Below, in pieces: positions 16,742 through 25,241 of a stretch of 64,000 nt of DNA. The notes under the pieces were generated by a model, which was given only the letters and a program-made list of their open reading frames with translations, was not told the origin of the DNA and searched no databases. How positions within the stretch are numbered: the first letter of the stretch is position 1; each line of letters begins with the position of its first letter. The position numbers and the translations under genes were made by a program. The DNA is taken from the NCBI RefSeq assembly GCF_000220705.2, contig NZ_CP023202.1:6540501-6604500 (forward strand), in the 5' to 3' direction. The DNA comes from Streptomyces xinghaiensis S187 (GTDB taxonomy: Bacteria; Actinomycetota; Actinomycetes; Streptomycetales; Streptomycetaceae).

Positions 16742-17689
16742 ATGACCAGCATCGACCTCACCGACCTCACGAAGGAGTACGGCGGCACCCGGGCCGTCGA
16801 CCGCCTGACGTGCAGCATCGCGCCGGGCCGGGTCACCGGGTTCCTCGGGCCCAACGGCGCCGGCAAGTCCACCACCATGCGTCTCGTCCTCGGCCTCGGC
16901 CACCCCACCGCCGGCACCGCCACGGTCGGCGGCCGCCCGTACCGGACGCTTCACGAGCCGCTGCGCACGGCCGGCGCCCTGCTGGACGCCCAAGCGGCCC
17001 ACGGTTCCCGCACGGCCCGCGACCATCTGCGCCTTCTCGCCGCCGGCAACCGCATTCCGGCCCGCCGCATCGACGAGGTCCTCCGGGAGACCGGCCTCAG
17101 CACGGCGGCACGCCGCCGCATCAGGACCTTCTCGCTCGGCATGCGCCAGCGTCTCGGCATCGCCGCCGCGCTCCTCGGGGACCCGCCCGTTCTCCTGCTG
17201 GACGAGCCGGCCAACGGCCTCGACCCCGAAGGGATCGTCTGGATCCGCGAGTTGCTGCGCCGGCTCGCCCGCGAGGGCCGCACGGTCCTGGTCTCCAGCC
17301 ACCTGATGAACGAGACCGCGACCTTCGCCGACCACCTTGTCGTCCTCGGGCGGGGCCGGCTCCTCGCCGACCTCCCCCTGCGGGACTTCATCGACCGGCA
17401 CAGCCGCGCACGCGTCCGCGTCCGCACCGGCGACCCCATCCGGCTGCGCGCCGCGCTGCTGGCCGAGGGACACCCCGTCACGGGAGACGGTGACGGTGGG
17501 TGGATGGTGGAGGACACCACGGCCGAGGAAGTCGGAGCCGTCGCCGCGCGTGCGGGCGTTCCGGTGTCCGGGCTCACCGACGAACGTGCCTCCCTGGAAC
17601 AGGCCTACCTCGCCCTCACGACAGACGAGACCGAATTCGCCGCCGCGGCTTCCCCGTCCCCGTCCCCGGCCGCGGTGCGGGAGGCCTGA
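16742..17689 (+). CDS. ABC exporter ATP-binding protein
   Basis: The 315-residue ATPase has Walker A GPNGAGKS (residues ~38-45), signature FSLGMRQRLGIA and Walker B VLLLDEPANGLDP, followed by the H-loop SSHL. The DRI/CcmA-like arrangement and the C-terminal extension (VSGLTDERASLEQAYLALT) are typical of multidrug, lantibiotic or linearmycin-type exporters in Gram-positives. It is followed after two bases by its permease gene. It is divergent from the DesK-type kinase, an arrangement common for two-component-controlled exporters. Confidence 0.92.
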   Translation: MTSIDLTDLTKEYGGTRAVDRLTCSIAPGRVTGFLGPNGAGKSTTMRLVLGLGHPTAGTATVGGRPYRTLHEPLRTAGALLDAQAAHGSRTARDHLRLLAAGNRIPARRIDEVLRETGLSTAARRRIRTFSLGMRQRLGIAAALLGDPPVLLLDEPANGLDPEGIVWIRELLRRLAREGRTVLVSSHLMNETATFADHLVVLGRGRLLADLPLRDFIDRHSRARVRVRTGDPIRLRAALLAEGHPVTGDGDGGWMVEDTTAEEVGAVAARAGVPVSGLTDERASLEQAYLALTTDETEFAAAASPSPSPAAVREA

Positions 17690-17691
17690 CC

Positions 17692-18426
17692 ATGTCCGTC
17701 ACAGCAGTGCTCCACTCCGAGTGGATCAAGATCAGGTCGGTCCGGGCGAGCTTCGGATCGCTTCTGGCGGTCCTCGCCGCCTCGCTGGCCGTCACCGTGC
17801 TCGTTTACGCGACCGTCGGCCGGGCGGAGGCGGACAACGGCGGGGACCCCGTCTTCGAAGCCTTCTACGCGATCAACTTCGCGCAGATCGCCGCCATTGC
17901 CTTCGGTGCCACCGCCGTGTCGTCCGAGTACACGGGCGGCGCCCTGCGGATCTCCCTGGCGGCCGTGCCGCACCGGGGCCTCTTCTACGGGGCCAAGACG
18001 GCGGTCGTGGCCGCCGCCGCCCTCGTCACCGGGCTCGCCACCGCGTTCGCCACCTTCTTCGCCGGCCAGGCGTTCCTGGGGGAGCGGGCCATCGGTCTCG
18101 GGGAGCCGGGAGCCCTGCGGGCCTGCGTCGGCGCGGGGCTCTACCTCGCCCTGATGGCCCTGTTCGCCGCGGGGCTCACGTTCCTGCTGCGCAGTGCCGT
18201 CGCTGTGCTGAGCCTGCTGATCCCGTTCATCCTGATCGTCTCCTTCGTGGTCGGCGACATCGCCGAGGGCGCCGCCGCCTGGCTTCCGGACCGGGCCGGA
18301 CAGCAAGTCCTGTACCAGGATCCGGTGGGAGGCATCGGCCCGTGGGCCGGTCTCGCGGTGACGGCGTTGTGGGCGACCGCCGCACTCCTGGCCGGCCTGC
18401 GAGCGGTGCACCGGCGCGACGCCTGA
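17692..18426 (+). CDS. ABC exporter permease (ABC-2 type)
   Basis: The 244-residue membrane protein starts MSVTAVLHSEWIKIRSVR, the usual N-terminus of Streptomyces ABC-2 permeases, and has about six hydrophobic helices. ATAVSSEYTGGALRISLAAVP is the conserved cytoplasmic element. It forms a transporter with the preceding ATPase, its ATG lying two bases past that gene's stop. The substrate is unknown; cell-envelope-active lipids or peptides are common for the family. Confidence 0.9.
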   Translation: MSVTAVLHSEWIKIRSVRASFGSLLAVLAASLAVTVLVYATVGRAEADNGGDPVFEAFYAINFAQIAAIAFGATAVSSEYTGGALRISLAAVPHRGLFYGAKTAVVAAAALVTGLATAFATFFAGQAFLGERAIGLGEPGALRACVGAGLYLALMALFAAGLTFLLRSAVAVLSLLIPFILIVSFVVGDIAEGAAAWLPDRAGQQVLYQDPVGGIGPWAGLAVTALWATAALLAGLRAVHRRDA

Positions 18427-18778
18427 CAGGCGGGGCCCGTGCCGGTTGAGACCGGGGGCCGTGCCGGCTCGCGCCTCGGGCCGGGACGCCGGGACGCCGG
18501 GACCCGGGGCCGTGCTGGCCGGGACCCGCGCCGCCCGACACCCGGCGCGCGGACCGGCCGGTCGGCGAGGCACGCCAGTCGTACCCCCGTCGCACGTCGA
18601 CGCCCGGAACCGGTGCAGTGAGGAGGTTTTGCCCGAAAAGGCACGGAAACCCGGCCGGGGACGCTGCAACCGCAGACACGTACGCACAAGCGCGGCCGGC
18701 GGGCACAGCAGTGCGGTCGGCGGGCACCGCCGCGCACCCGTGCTGTACGGCACCGCGCATGAGCACGAGGAGCACCCC
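18427..18778. other. Intergenic region, nothing recognised
   Basis: About 350 bases of GC-rich sequence with short repeats such as CGGGACGCC. No family-like reading frame is visible. It must hold the promoter of the DUF2267 gene. Confidence 0.4.
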
Positions 18779-19201
18779 ATGCAGCACGACACGTTCATCG
18801 GCCAGGTTCAGGCCCGGGCCCATCTGGGCAGCCGCGGGGCCGCCGAGACGGCGACCCGGGCCAGCCTGGAGACGCTCGCGGAGCGCGTACCGGCGACGCT
18901 GGCGGAGCATCTGGCGGCCCAGCTGCCCCGGGAGATCGGCGAGCACCTGCGCCGGGTGGCGCTCGCGGCCGACGAGCCGGAGACCGGGATCCGGATGAGC
19001 AGCCAGGAGTTCTTCGAGCGCGTCGCGCAGCGGGCGAGCACCGGCTACCCCAAGGCGGTCCACGAGTCCCGGTGCGTGGTGGAGGTCGTCGGCGAGGCGA
19101 CCGACAGCGTCCTGACGGAAAAGGTCCGCCAGTCGCTGGACGCCGAACTGGCCGAGGTGCTGTTCTCCGGCAGCCAGGGCACGGCCCATCACGCACGCTG
19201 A
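18779..19201 (+). CDS. DUF2267 domain-containing protein
   Basis: The 140-residue all-helical protein is a DUF2267 member: TFIGQVQARAHLGSRGAAETATRASLETLAERVPATLAEHLAAQLP is the repeat-like first half. SQEFFERVAQRASTGYPKAVHESRCVVEVVGEA forms the second. These small cytosolic proteins are widespread in actinobacteria, often in stress gene neighbourhoods, with no defined activity. AGGAG precedes the ATG at 18779. A longer upstream in-frame reading is arginine/glycine-rich and unlikely. Confidence 0.85.
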   Translation: MQHDTFIGQVQARAHLGSRGAAETATRASLETLAERVPATLAEHLAAQLPREIGEHLRRVALAADEPETGIRMSSQEFFERVAQRASTGYPKAVHESRCVVEVVGEATDSVLTEKVRQSLDAELAEVLFSGSQGTAHHAR

Positions 19202-19388
19202 GACCCGGGTCCGGTGGCCCACTGCCGCGGAACACGGCCCGCGGCGAAGCGGAACACCGCACGCGGGTCCGCGGGAACGAGGCTCGGGGAGGGCGGAACG
19301 CGGCGCGCGGAAGGCGGCACGCGGAACGGGACCCCCGGCCCGGCCGACTGGCCTGCCGGCCCGGTCCCGGCCCCCCGCGCCGCACCTG

Positions 19389-19485
19389 TCACGGCGTCAG
19401 CACCACCTTGCCGACGACCGTGCCCGACTCCGCCGGCCGCAGGGCCTCGGCGGCGCGGGTCAGAGGCGGCCGCGCCGCGATCGCG
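19389..19485 (-). pseudogene. C-terminal fragment of a zinc-type quinone/NADP oxidoreductase
   Basis: The minus strand between about 19485 and 19389 reads PPLTRAAEALRPAESGTV and then VGKVVLTP plus stop, the standard C-terminus of medium-chain quinone oxidoreductase-like proteins. Nothing upstream extends the domain, so ~300 residues are missing. The rest of the 19202-19686 gap is GC-rich, without further genes. Confidence 0.5.
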
Positions 19486-19686
19486 CCTGACGGGGTCTGA
19501 CGAGGGCTGAGGGCGCCTCCGCCCGGACAGCGGTGCGCCCGGCACCGGGTGGGGGCCGGTGCCGGGCGCGGCGCTGGGCGGCGGTGCCGGGGCCGGTTCC
19601 GCGGTCCGTCGGCGCGGTGGTGGAGGAATCTGCGCGCCGGGTCGTGCGGTACAGGCCGGGGGCCGCCGCGGAATCAGCGGACGGGA

Positions 19687-20715
19687 TCAGTAGACCGAGG
19701 CTTCCCTGGAGGTCTGCCGGATGCCGTTGGTGCCGTTGAAGATCCGCTCGCCCCAGCTGGTCAGCGCGTTCTTGTTGAAGCCGTTGGCCATGTCGAGATA
19801 GCCGACGTCGCTGCTGTTGCCGCTCCAGGACCATCCGAGGTAGCCGAGGCCCCGGGACTGGGTCTCGGCGAGGATGGCGTCCTCGTCCGGGTTGCCGTCG
19901 GAGTGGTTGTGCCCGAACTCGCCCACGATGATGGGCAGTCGCCTGGAGGTGAAGGCGTTCAGGTAGTCCCGGATCTCGGCGGCGGTGTCGTAGACGCCGT
20001 ACATGTGGATCGAGAAGATGGTGTTGCGGTCCGGATCGGAGTCGAAGACCGACTGGGCGTTCTCGCGCATGGTGCCCGACCAGTCCTGGCCCCAGTTGGG
20101 TGCGTCCACCATCAGCGCGTGGTCGAAGCCGGCGTTGCGGAGCTTGGAGATGGCGCCCTTGGTGTCGTCCGTCCACTGGGCATAGCCGTTGTTGCCGTGC
20201 GGCTCGTTGCCGATGTTGACGATGACGTAGTCCTCCTGGCCCTCCAGCGCGCTCTTGACGCTGATCCAGTAGTCCGCGGCCCGGCTGAGGGTGGCGGCTC
20301 CGCTCTGCTCGCCGTAACCGGTGGTGTCATGAACCTCCAGGACGCAGATCAGCTTGTTCTGCTTGCACTGGCCGACGACGTTCTGCACGTCCGAAGCGTC
20401 GTTCCGCGTCCACCGGTCACCCGAACTGAGGACCACACGGACGGTGTTGGCGCCGAGCGACTTGATGTCGGCCAGCGACTGCGTGGTCTGCGAGGTGTAC
20501 CAGGTGTGCGCGTGGTTGACGCCGCGCATCACGAAGTCGGAGCCGTCGCGCTCCAGGATCCTGCCGTCGCCGACATGGATGCCGGTGGCGGCGGCCCGGG
20601 CCGGGGCGTCCGATCCCGGGGTGGCGGCTTCGGAGGTGGCGGCTTGGGCGGTGACCGCCAGGGGGGCCATCAGCCCCAGTACGGCTGCCGCGATGGCGGC
20701 TGTCCGCATGCTCAT
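19687..20715 (-). CDS. manA: Secreted GH5 endo-beta-1,4-mannanase
   Basis: The 342-residue precursor has a Sec signal peptide (MSMRTAAIAAAVLGLMAPLAVTA) and a GH5 catalytic domain. GIHVGDGRILERDGSDFVMRG and GVNHAHTWY, EVHDTTGYGE and DAPNWGQDW closely match the Streptomyces mannanase group (GH5_8). The acid/base Glu is in NIGNEPHGN and the nucleophile Glu in VGEFGHN. It hydrolyses mannan, glucomannan or galactomannan outside the cell. It ends after the catalytic domain (GIRQTSREASVY) with no carbohydrate-binding module. AAGGAG lies 7 bases before the ATG at 20715. No CebR site is present, but a different LacI-like palindrome lies upstream. Confidence 0.9.
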   Translation of the reverse strand: MSMRTAAIAAAVLGLMAPLAVTAQAATSEAATPGSDAPARAAATGIHVGDGRILERDGSDFVMRGVNHAHTWYTSQTTQSLADIKSLGANTVRVVLSSGDRWTRNDASDVQNVVGQCKQNKLICVLEVHDTTGYGEQSGAATLSRAADYWISVKSALEGQEDYVIVNIGNEPHGNNGYAQWTDDTKGAISKLRNAGFDHALMVDAPNWGQDWSGTMRENAQSVFDSDPDRNTIFSIHMYGVYDTAAEIRDYLNAFTSRRLPIIVGEFGHNHSDGNPDEDAILAETQSRGLGYLGWSWSGNSSDVGYLDMANGFNKNALTSWGERIFNGTNGIRQTSREASVY

Positions 20716-20852
20716 GGTGCGACTCCTTGACGTGGGGGACCCCCGGGAGGGCGTGGTGCCGCTGGGCCGGTGCTCCACCGGTGGTGGGGCTCCGGTGCTG
20801 CTCTGGTGCCGCGCTGTGCCGGTTACTGCTCCTGCTGCTCTGACATCTGCTC

Positions 20853-20866
20853 TGACATCGTTGTCA
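20853..20866. promoter_or_regulatory. Candidate LacI-type operator upstream of the mannanase
   Basis: TGACA-TCGT-TGTCA gives perfect 5-base arms around a 4-base centre. A further TGACATC half-copy lies just before it (20841-20847). It is 138 bases upstream of the mannanase ATG. The rest of the 20716-21150 gap holds no gene. LacI-family sugar regulators often use such CG-centred palindromes. The regulator is not in the window. Confidence 0.45.
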
Positions 20867-21150
20867 TCGTCCACTGGGCCAACGATGCCGCCCCTGTGAT
20901 CCCGGGGGTGGAGAGGGGGTGGGACAGTGTGTACGGGGCGCTTGGCGCAGTGTCAAGAGCCCCTGGAAATACTGCGGTTCGGGCACGCGGATTGCATAAA
21001 CCCTCCGCGCGCGAGCCGGTGGGGGCCTCACCCCGGCAGTCCCACCGCACCCCGCCCCGCCCCGTCCCACCCGCCGGACCGGCCGCGCCGCCACCCCCTT
21101 CGGCGGAGGCGGCGGCCCGCGTCCGGCGCCGGACTGTTGTTCCGGCCCGC

Positions 21151-22380
21151 TCAGGCGCCCACGCGCTCGAAGACCGCCGCCAGGCCCTGGCCGCCGCCGA
21201 TGCACATCGTCTCCAGGCCGTAGCGGGCCTCGCGGCGGCGCATCTCGTGGGCCAGGGTGGCCAGGATGCGGGCGCCCGTGGCGCCCACCGGGTGGCCGAG
21301 GGAGATGCCCGAGCCGTTGACGTTGATGCGCTGCTCGTGGTCCGCCTCCGTCAGGCCCATCTCGCGGGTGACCGCGAGCGCCTGCGCGGCGAAGGCCTCG
21401 TTCAGCTCGATCAGGTCCATGTCCTTGAGCTCCAGGCCGGCGCGGCCGAGCGCCGCCCGCGTCGCCGGGACCGGCCCGATGCCCATCGTCCCGGCCGGAA
21501 CGCCCGCCCGGGCGAAGGAGACCAGCCGGACCACCGGGGTCAGGCCCAGCCGCTCCGCCGTCTCCGCGCTCGTCACCAGACAGGCCGCCGCCGCGTCGTT
21601 CTGGCCGCTGGCGTTGCCCGCCGTGACGGTCGCCTCCGGGTCCGACTTGAGCATGATCGGCTTCAGCTTGGCGAGCTGCTCGGCGGTGGTCTCCGGGCGC
21701 GGGTGCTCGTCGGTGGAGATCACCGTCCCGCCCTTGCGGGTCCGCACCGGCACCGGCACGATCTCGTCCTCGAAGAGACCCGTCTCCATCGCCCGGGCGG
21801 CGCGCCGCTGGGAGCGGAGCGCCAGGGCGTCCTGGTCCTCGCGGCTGATGGCGTACTCGCGGCGCAGGTTCTCCGCCGTCTCGATCATGCCGCCCGGCAC
21901 CGGGTGGTTGACGCCGCCCGCGGTGACCCGGCCGCGCGCCAGGGAGTCGTGCAGCTCCAGTCCCGGTCCCTTGATGCCCCAGCGGGCGTCGTGGGTGTAG
22001 AAGGGCGCGGCGCTCATCACGTCTACACCGCCGGCGACGACGACGTCGCTGAAACCGGCCCGGATCTGCATGGCCGCGTCCAGGACGGCCTGGAGGCCCG
22101 AGCCGCAGCGGCGGTCGATCTGGGTGCCGGTCACCGACACCGGCAGCCCGGCGTCGAGGGCGGCGACCCGGCCGATCGCCGGGGCGTCGGAGGTCGGATA
22201 GGCGTGCCCGAGGATCACCTCGTCGACCCGCTCCGGGTCGATGCCGGTCCGCCGGACGACCTCGGCGACCACATGCGCGGCCAGTCCGGCGGCGCGCAGC
22301 CCCGCCAGGCCGCCGCCGAACCGCCCGATGGGGGTGCGCAGGGGTTCGCAGATGACGACGTCGGAGGACTGTCCGGGCAT
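21151..22380 (-). CDS. Acetyl-CoA C-acetyltransferase (thiolase)
   Basis: The 409-residue protein is a complete thiolase. The nucleophilic Cys92 is in DRRCGSGLQA, and the active-site His in ISLGHPVGATGAR. NEAFAAQA and the second Cys in CIGGGQG complete the site. It condenses or cleaves acyl-CoA with CoA in beta-oxidation, ketoadipate or acetoacetyl-CoA metabolism; PcaF-like and FadA/AtoB-like roles cannot be separated by sequence alone. Relatives usually have N before R at the Cys motif, whereas this one has D. A LysR gene lies upstream on the same strand and may control it. Confidence 0.9.
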   Translation of the reverse strand: MPGQSSDVVICEPLRTPIGRFGGGLAGLRAAGLAAHVVAEVVRRTGIDPERVDEVILGHAYPTSDAPAIGRVAALDAGLPVSVTGTQIDRRCGSGLQAVLDAAMQIRAGFSDVVVAGGVDVMSAAPFYTHDARWGIKGPGLELHDSLARGRVTAGGVNHPVPGGMIETAENLRREYAISREDQDALALRSQRRAARAMETGLFEDEIVPVPVRTRKGGTVISTDEHPRPETTAEQLAKLKPIMLKSDPEATVTAGNASGQNDAAAACLVTSAETAERLGLTPVVRLVSFARAGVPAGTMGIGPVPATRAALGRAGLELKDMDLIELNEAFAAQALAVTREMGLTEADHEQRINVNGSGISLGHPVGATGARILATLAHEMRRREARYGLETMCIGGGQGLAAVFERVGA

Positions 22381-22545
22381 GTCGGGGGCCTTTCCGGGGA
22401 GGAGGGCAAACGTATGCCCGACCTTTTCACCCCGGACTGTTCCGGTCCAATATCCGATCCCGGAGAGATCCGGACGCGGTTCGTATCAATCCGCTCGGCG
22501 CTCCCGGACGGCCGGGCTTTCGGCCCCCGGCGTGGGGCGGTGCGC

Positions 22546-23478
22546 TCAGTGCGGTGCCGCACCGCCACCGTCCGGACCGTCCGGGGCCGGCGGGGTCGGC
22601 AGGGCCTCCTCCGCCACCGCCAGCACGCTGCGCAGGGCCGCCGACGGGTTGTCCCTGCGCCAGGCCAGGGCGGACCGCAGCCGCACCGGCGGCCCGTCCA
22701 GCGGGCGGTGCACCAGGCCCGTCTGCTGGATGTGCAGGCAGGACGAGAGGGTGAGCGTCACCCCGACCCCGGCCGCCACCAGCGCCAGGATCGTGTACGA
22801 ATCCGGCGCCTCCTGCACGGTGCGCGGCCGGAAGCCGGCCTCCTCGCAGACCCGCAGGGTCGCGTCCCGCAGCGTGGAACCGGCGTTCGCCGGGAAGGTG
22901 ACGAAGGGCTCGGCGGTCAGGTCGGCCACCGCGATCCGCTCGCGCTCCGCCAGCGGGTGGTCCGAGGGGAGCGCGCACAGCAGCTCCTCCTCGCCGATGA
23001 AGCGCGAGGCGATGCCGGGGCGGTTCACCGGCAGCCGGACGAAGCCCAGGTCCAGTGAGCCGTCGGCGACCCGGTCGAGGGCCACAGTGGCGTAGGTCTG
23101 GCCCTTCATGACGAGTTCGATGCCCGGGTGCGCGGCCCGCACCGCCCGGGTCAGCAGCGGCAGCGTGGCATGGGACGAGGCGCCCGCGAAGCCGACCGTC
23201 ACCCGCCCGTACTCGCCCTCCCCGGCCGCCTTCGCGACGCGTACCGCGATGTCGAGATCGTCCAGGACCGTCCGCACCGGCTTGAGGAAGGACCGCCCCG
23301 CGCTGGTGAGCCGCACCGAGCGGGTGCTGCGCTCGAACAGCTGCACCCCCAGCTCCTTCTCCAGCTGCCGGATCTGCTGGCTGAGCGGTGGCTGCGCCAT
23401 CCGCAGCCGCTTGGCGGCACGGCCGAAGTGCAGCTCCTCGGCCACGGCCACGAAAGAGATCAGATGCCGCAGTTCCAC
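22546..23478 (-). CDS. LysR-family transcriptional regulator
   Basis: The protein begins VELRHLISFVAVAEELHFGRAAKRLRMAQPPLSQQIRQLE, a textbook LysR HTH. The effector domain is of the periplasmic-binding type (RVTVGFAGASSHATLPLL, GSLDLGFVRLPV, GAGVGVTLTLSS). The GTG at 23478 gives 310 residues, the normal family length. An ATG at 23562 would add 28 low-complexity residues and has no ribosome-binding site, so the shorter form is preferred. It is followed on the same strand by the thiolase gene after 165 bases. Family resemblance is to BenM/CatM/PcaQ-like regulators of aromatic or acid catabolism. Confidence 0.87.
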   Translation of the reverse strand: MELRHLISFVAVAEELHFGRAAKRLRMAQPPLSQQIRQLEKELGVQLFERSTRSVRLTSAGRSFLKPVRTVLDDLDIAVRVAKAAGEGEYGRVTVGFAGASSHATLPLLTRAVRAAHPGIELVMKGQTYATVALDRVADGSLDLGFVRLPVNRPGIASRFIGEEELLCALPSDHPLAERERIAVADLTAEPFVTFPANAGSTLRDATLRVCEEAGFRPRTVQEAPDSYTILALVAAGVGVTLTLSSCLHIQQTGLVHRPLDGPPVRLRSALAWRRDNPSAALRSVLAVAEEALPTPPAPDGPDGGGAAPH

Positions 23479-23794
23479 GGTCCGCCCAGCTCCGCTCCGG
23501 GGCGCGCTCCCCGGGGGCGCGCCACCCGTGGTCCCCTGCTCCGGGGCTCCTGACGCCGCCATTCGGACGGACGTCTCAATGGGAGCCTAATTGGGCCCGG
23601 ACCGGCAATCAATCCCGGTCCGGTGAGGCGCGGGCCACGGACCGTTCCGCCACGGCCCCCCGCCGGTTCCCCTGCCGGTTCCCCCGCCGGGCCCGCCCGC
23701 CCGGCGCCGCTCGTCCGCCACTCGTACCGTGCGACATCGCACGTCACACCCGCCCCGGTGGTCTTCCGTACCCGGAACGGGGCACAAGCACCCG

Positions 23795-25102
23795 GTGACC
23801 CTGATCGACTGGATATTCGCCCTCTTCGGGTTGGGCGCCCTCCTCCCGCGCGCCGTGGCCCGCCTGCCGCTGTCCCTGCCCATGGTGTTCCTCGGCGGAG
23901 GGCTGCTGCTCTACCTGCTCCCATACGTCCTGCCGCTGTCGCTCCCCGCCCTCGACCCGGTCGCGCACCGCGGCTGGGTCGAGCACGCCGCCGAGATCTG
24001 CGTGATCATCTCGCTGATGGGTGCCGGGCTCGCGATCAACCGGCCCTTCGGCCTCCGCACCTGGGCTGTCACCTGGCGCCTGCTCGGCATCACCATGCCG
24101 CTCACCATCGGAGCCGTCGCCCTCGCGGGATGGCTGCTGCTCGGCTGGCCGCCGGCCGTGGCCCTGCTCGTCGGCGCCGTCCTCGCGCCCACCGACCCCG
24201 TCCTCGCCTCCGAGGTGCGGGTGGGCGAGCCCACCGACGCCGAACACGACGAGGACGAGGTGCGCTTCGGTCTCACCAGCGAGGCCGGACTCAACGACGG
24301 ACTGGCCTTCCCCTTCGTCGGCGCGGCCGTCGCGCTGGCCGCCGCCGCGGGCACCGGCTGGTCCGCGGACTGGATCGGCCACTGGGCGCTCGTCGACGTC
24401 CTCTACAAGTGCGCCGTCGGTGTGGTCTGCGGCCTGGCCGTCGGCCGGCTGCTCGGCCGGATGTTCTTCCGCGCCACCTTCAAGGCCCTCCGGCTCTCCG
24501 AGCACAAGGAGGGCTTCGTCGCCCTCGGCGCCACGTTCCTCTCCTACGGCGTCACCGAGATCCTCCACGGCTACGGCTTCCTCGCCGTCTTCGTCACCGC
24601 CTGCGCCATCCGCGCCGCCGAACGGGCCCACGGCTATCACAAGGTCCTGCACGACTTCATCGAGCAGATAGAACGGCTCTTCACCGTCATCCTGCTGTTC
24701 CTGCTGGGCGGCTTCGTCGCCTTCGGCGGCCTGGCCCCGCTCACCTGGCAGGGCGCCGCCACCGGCCTGCTCCTGCTGCTGGTGATCCGCCCGGCCGCCG
24801 GCTGGCTCGGACAACTGGGGGACGGGAGCTGCGCCCGGGAGCGCGGCCTGACGGCCTTCTTCGGCATCCGCGGCATCGGCTCGCTGTTCTACCTCGCCTA
24901 CGCGCTGGGGGAGGGCGAGTTCGGCGGCGCCACGGCCGGTGAACTGTGGGCGGTCGTGACCTTCACCATCGTCGCCTCCGTCATCGTCCACGGCATCTCG
25001 GTCACCCCGCTGATCACCCGCTTCGACCGCCTGCTGCGCCACCGCGCACGCTCCGCCGCGGGAGAAACGCACTCTGCTCCGTCCTCGTCCCCGGACCAAT
25101 GA
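23795..25102 (+). CDS. NhaP-type cation/proton antiporter
   Basis: This CPA1-family membrane protein of ~435 residues has about twelve helices. GAVLAPTDPVLASEV is the canonical ATDP-type ion-binding motif and SEAGLNDGLAFPFV is the ND motif. FFGIRGIGSLFYLAYAL is a conserved C-terminal helix. It exchanges Na+ or K+ for protons. The GTG at 23795 starts directly before the first helix. An ATG at 23729 adds 22 Arg/Pro/His-rich residues and is less likely. No subunit genes lie nearby. A convergent terminator separates it from pntB. Confidence 0.88.
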   Translation: MTLIDWIFALFGLGALLPRAVARLPLSLPMVFLGGGLLLYLLPYVLPLSLPALDPVAHRGWVEHAAEICVIISLMGAGLAINRPFGLRTWAVTWRLLGITMPLTIGAVALAGWLLLGWPPAVALLVGAVLAPTDPVLASEVRVGEPTDAEHDEDEVRFGLTSEAGLNDGLAFPFVGAAVALAAAAGTGWSADWIGHWALVDVLYKCAVGVVCGLAVGRLLGRMFFRATFKALRLSEHKEGFVALGATFLSYGVTEILHGYGFLAVFVTACAIRAAERAHGYHKVLHDFIEQIERLFTVILLFLLGGFVAFGGLAPLTWQGAATGLLLLLVIRPAAGWLGQLGDGSCARERGLTAFFGIRGIGSLFYLAYALGEGEFGGATAGELWAVVTFTIVASVIVHGISVTPLITRFDRLLRHRARSAAGETHSAPSSSPDQ

Positions 25103-25177
25103 ATCCGCCCTGCCCGTGGCGGGACCGGGGAACCCGGGGCCGTCCGGTGACGGCGGAAAGGGCCGTCCCTGCGCGAA

Positions 25178-25221
25178 GGCCGGCCGCCGGGCCCGTGCGG
25201 AACGGTGCCCGGCGGCCGGCC
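25178..25221. terminator. Bidirectional terminator between antiporter and pntB
   Basis: A perfect 15-base stem GGCCGGCCGCCGGGC / GCCCGGCGGCCGGCC with a 14-base loop lies between convergent genes. Confidence 0.7.
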
Positions 25222-25241
25222 GCGGTGCGCTTGCGGGACCG

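Noticed and set aside
20770..23058. Plus-strand 762-codon open frame
   Set aside because: Antisense to the thiolase and LysR genes; no domain-like sequence.
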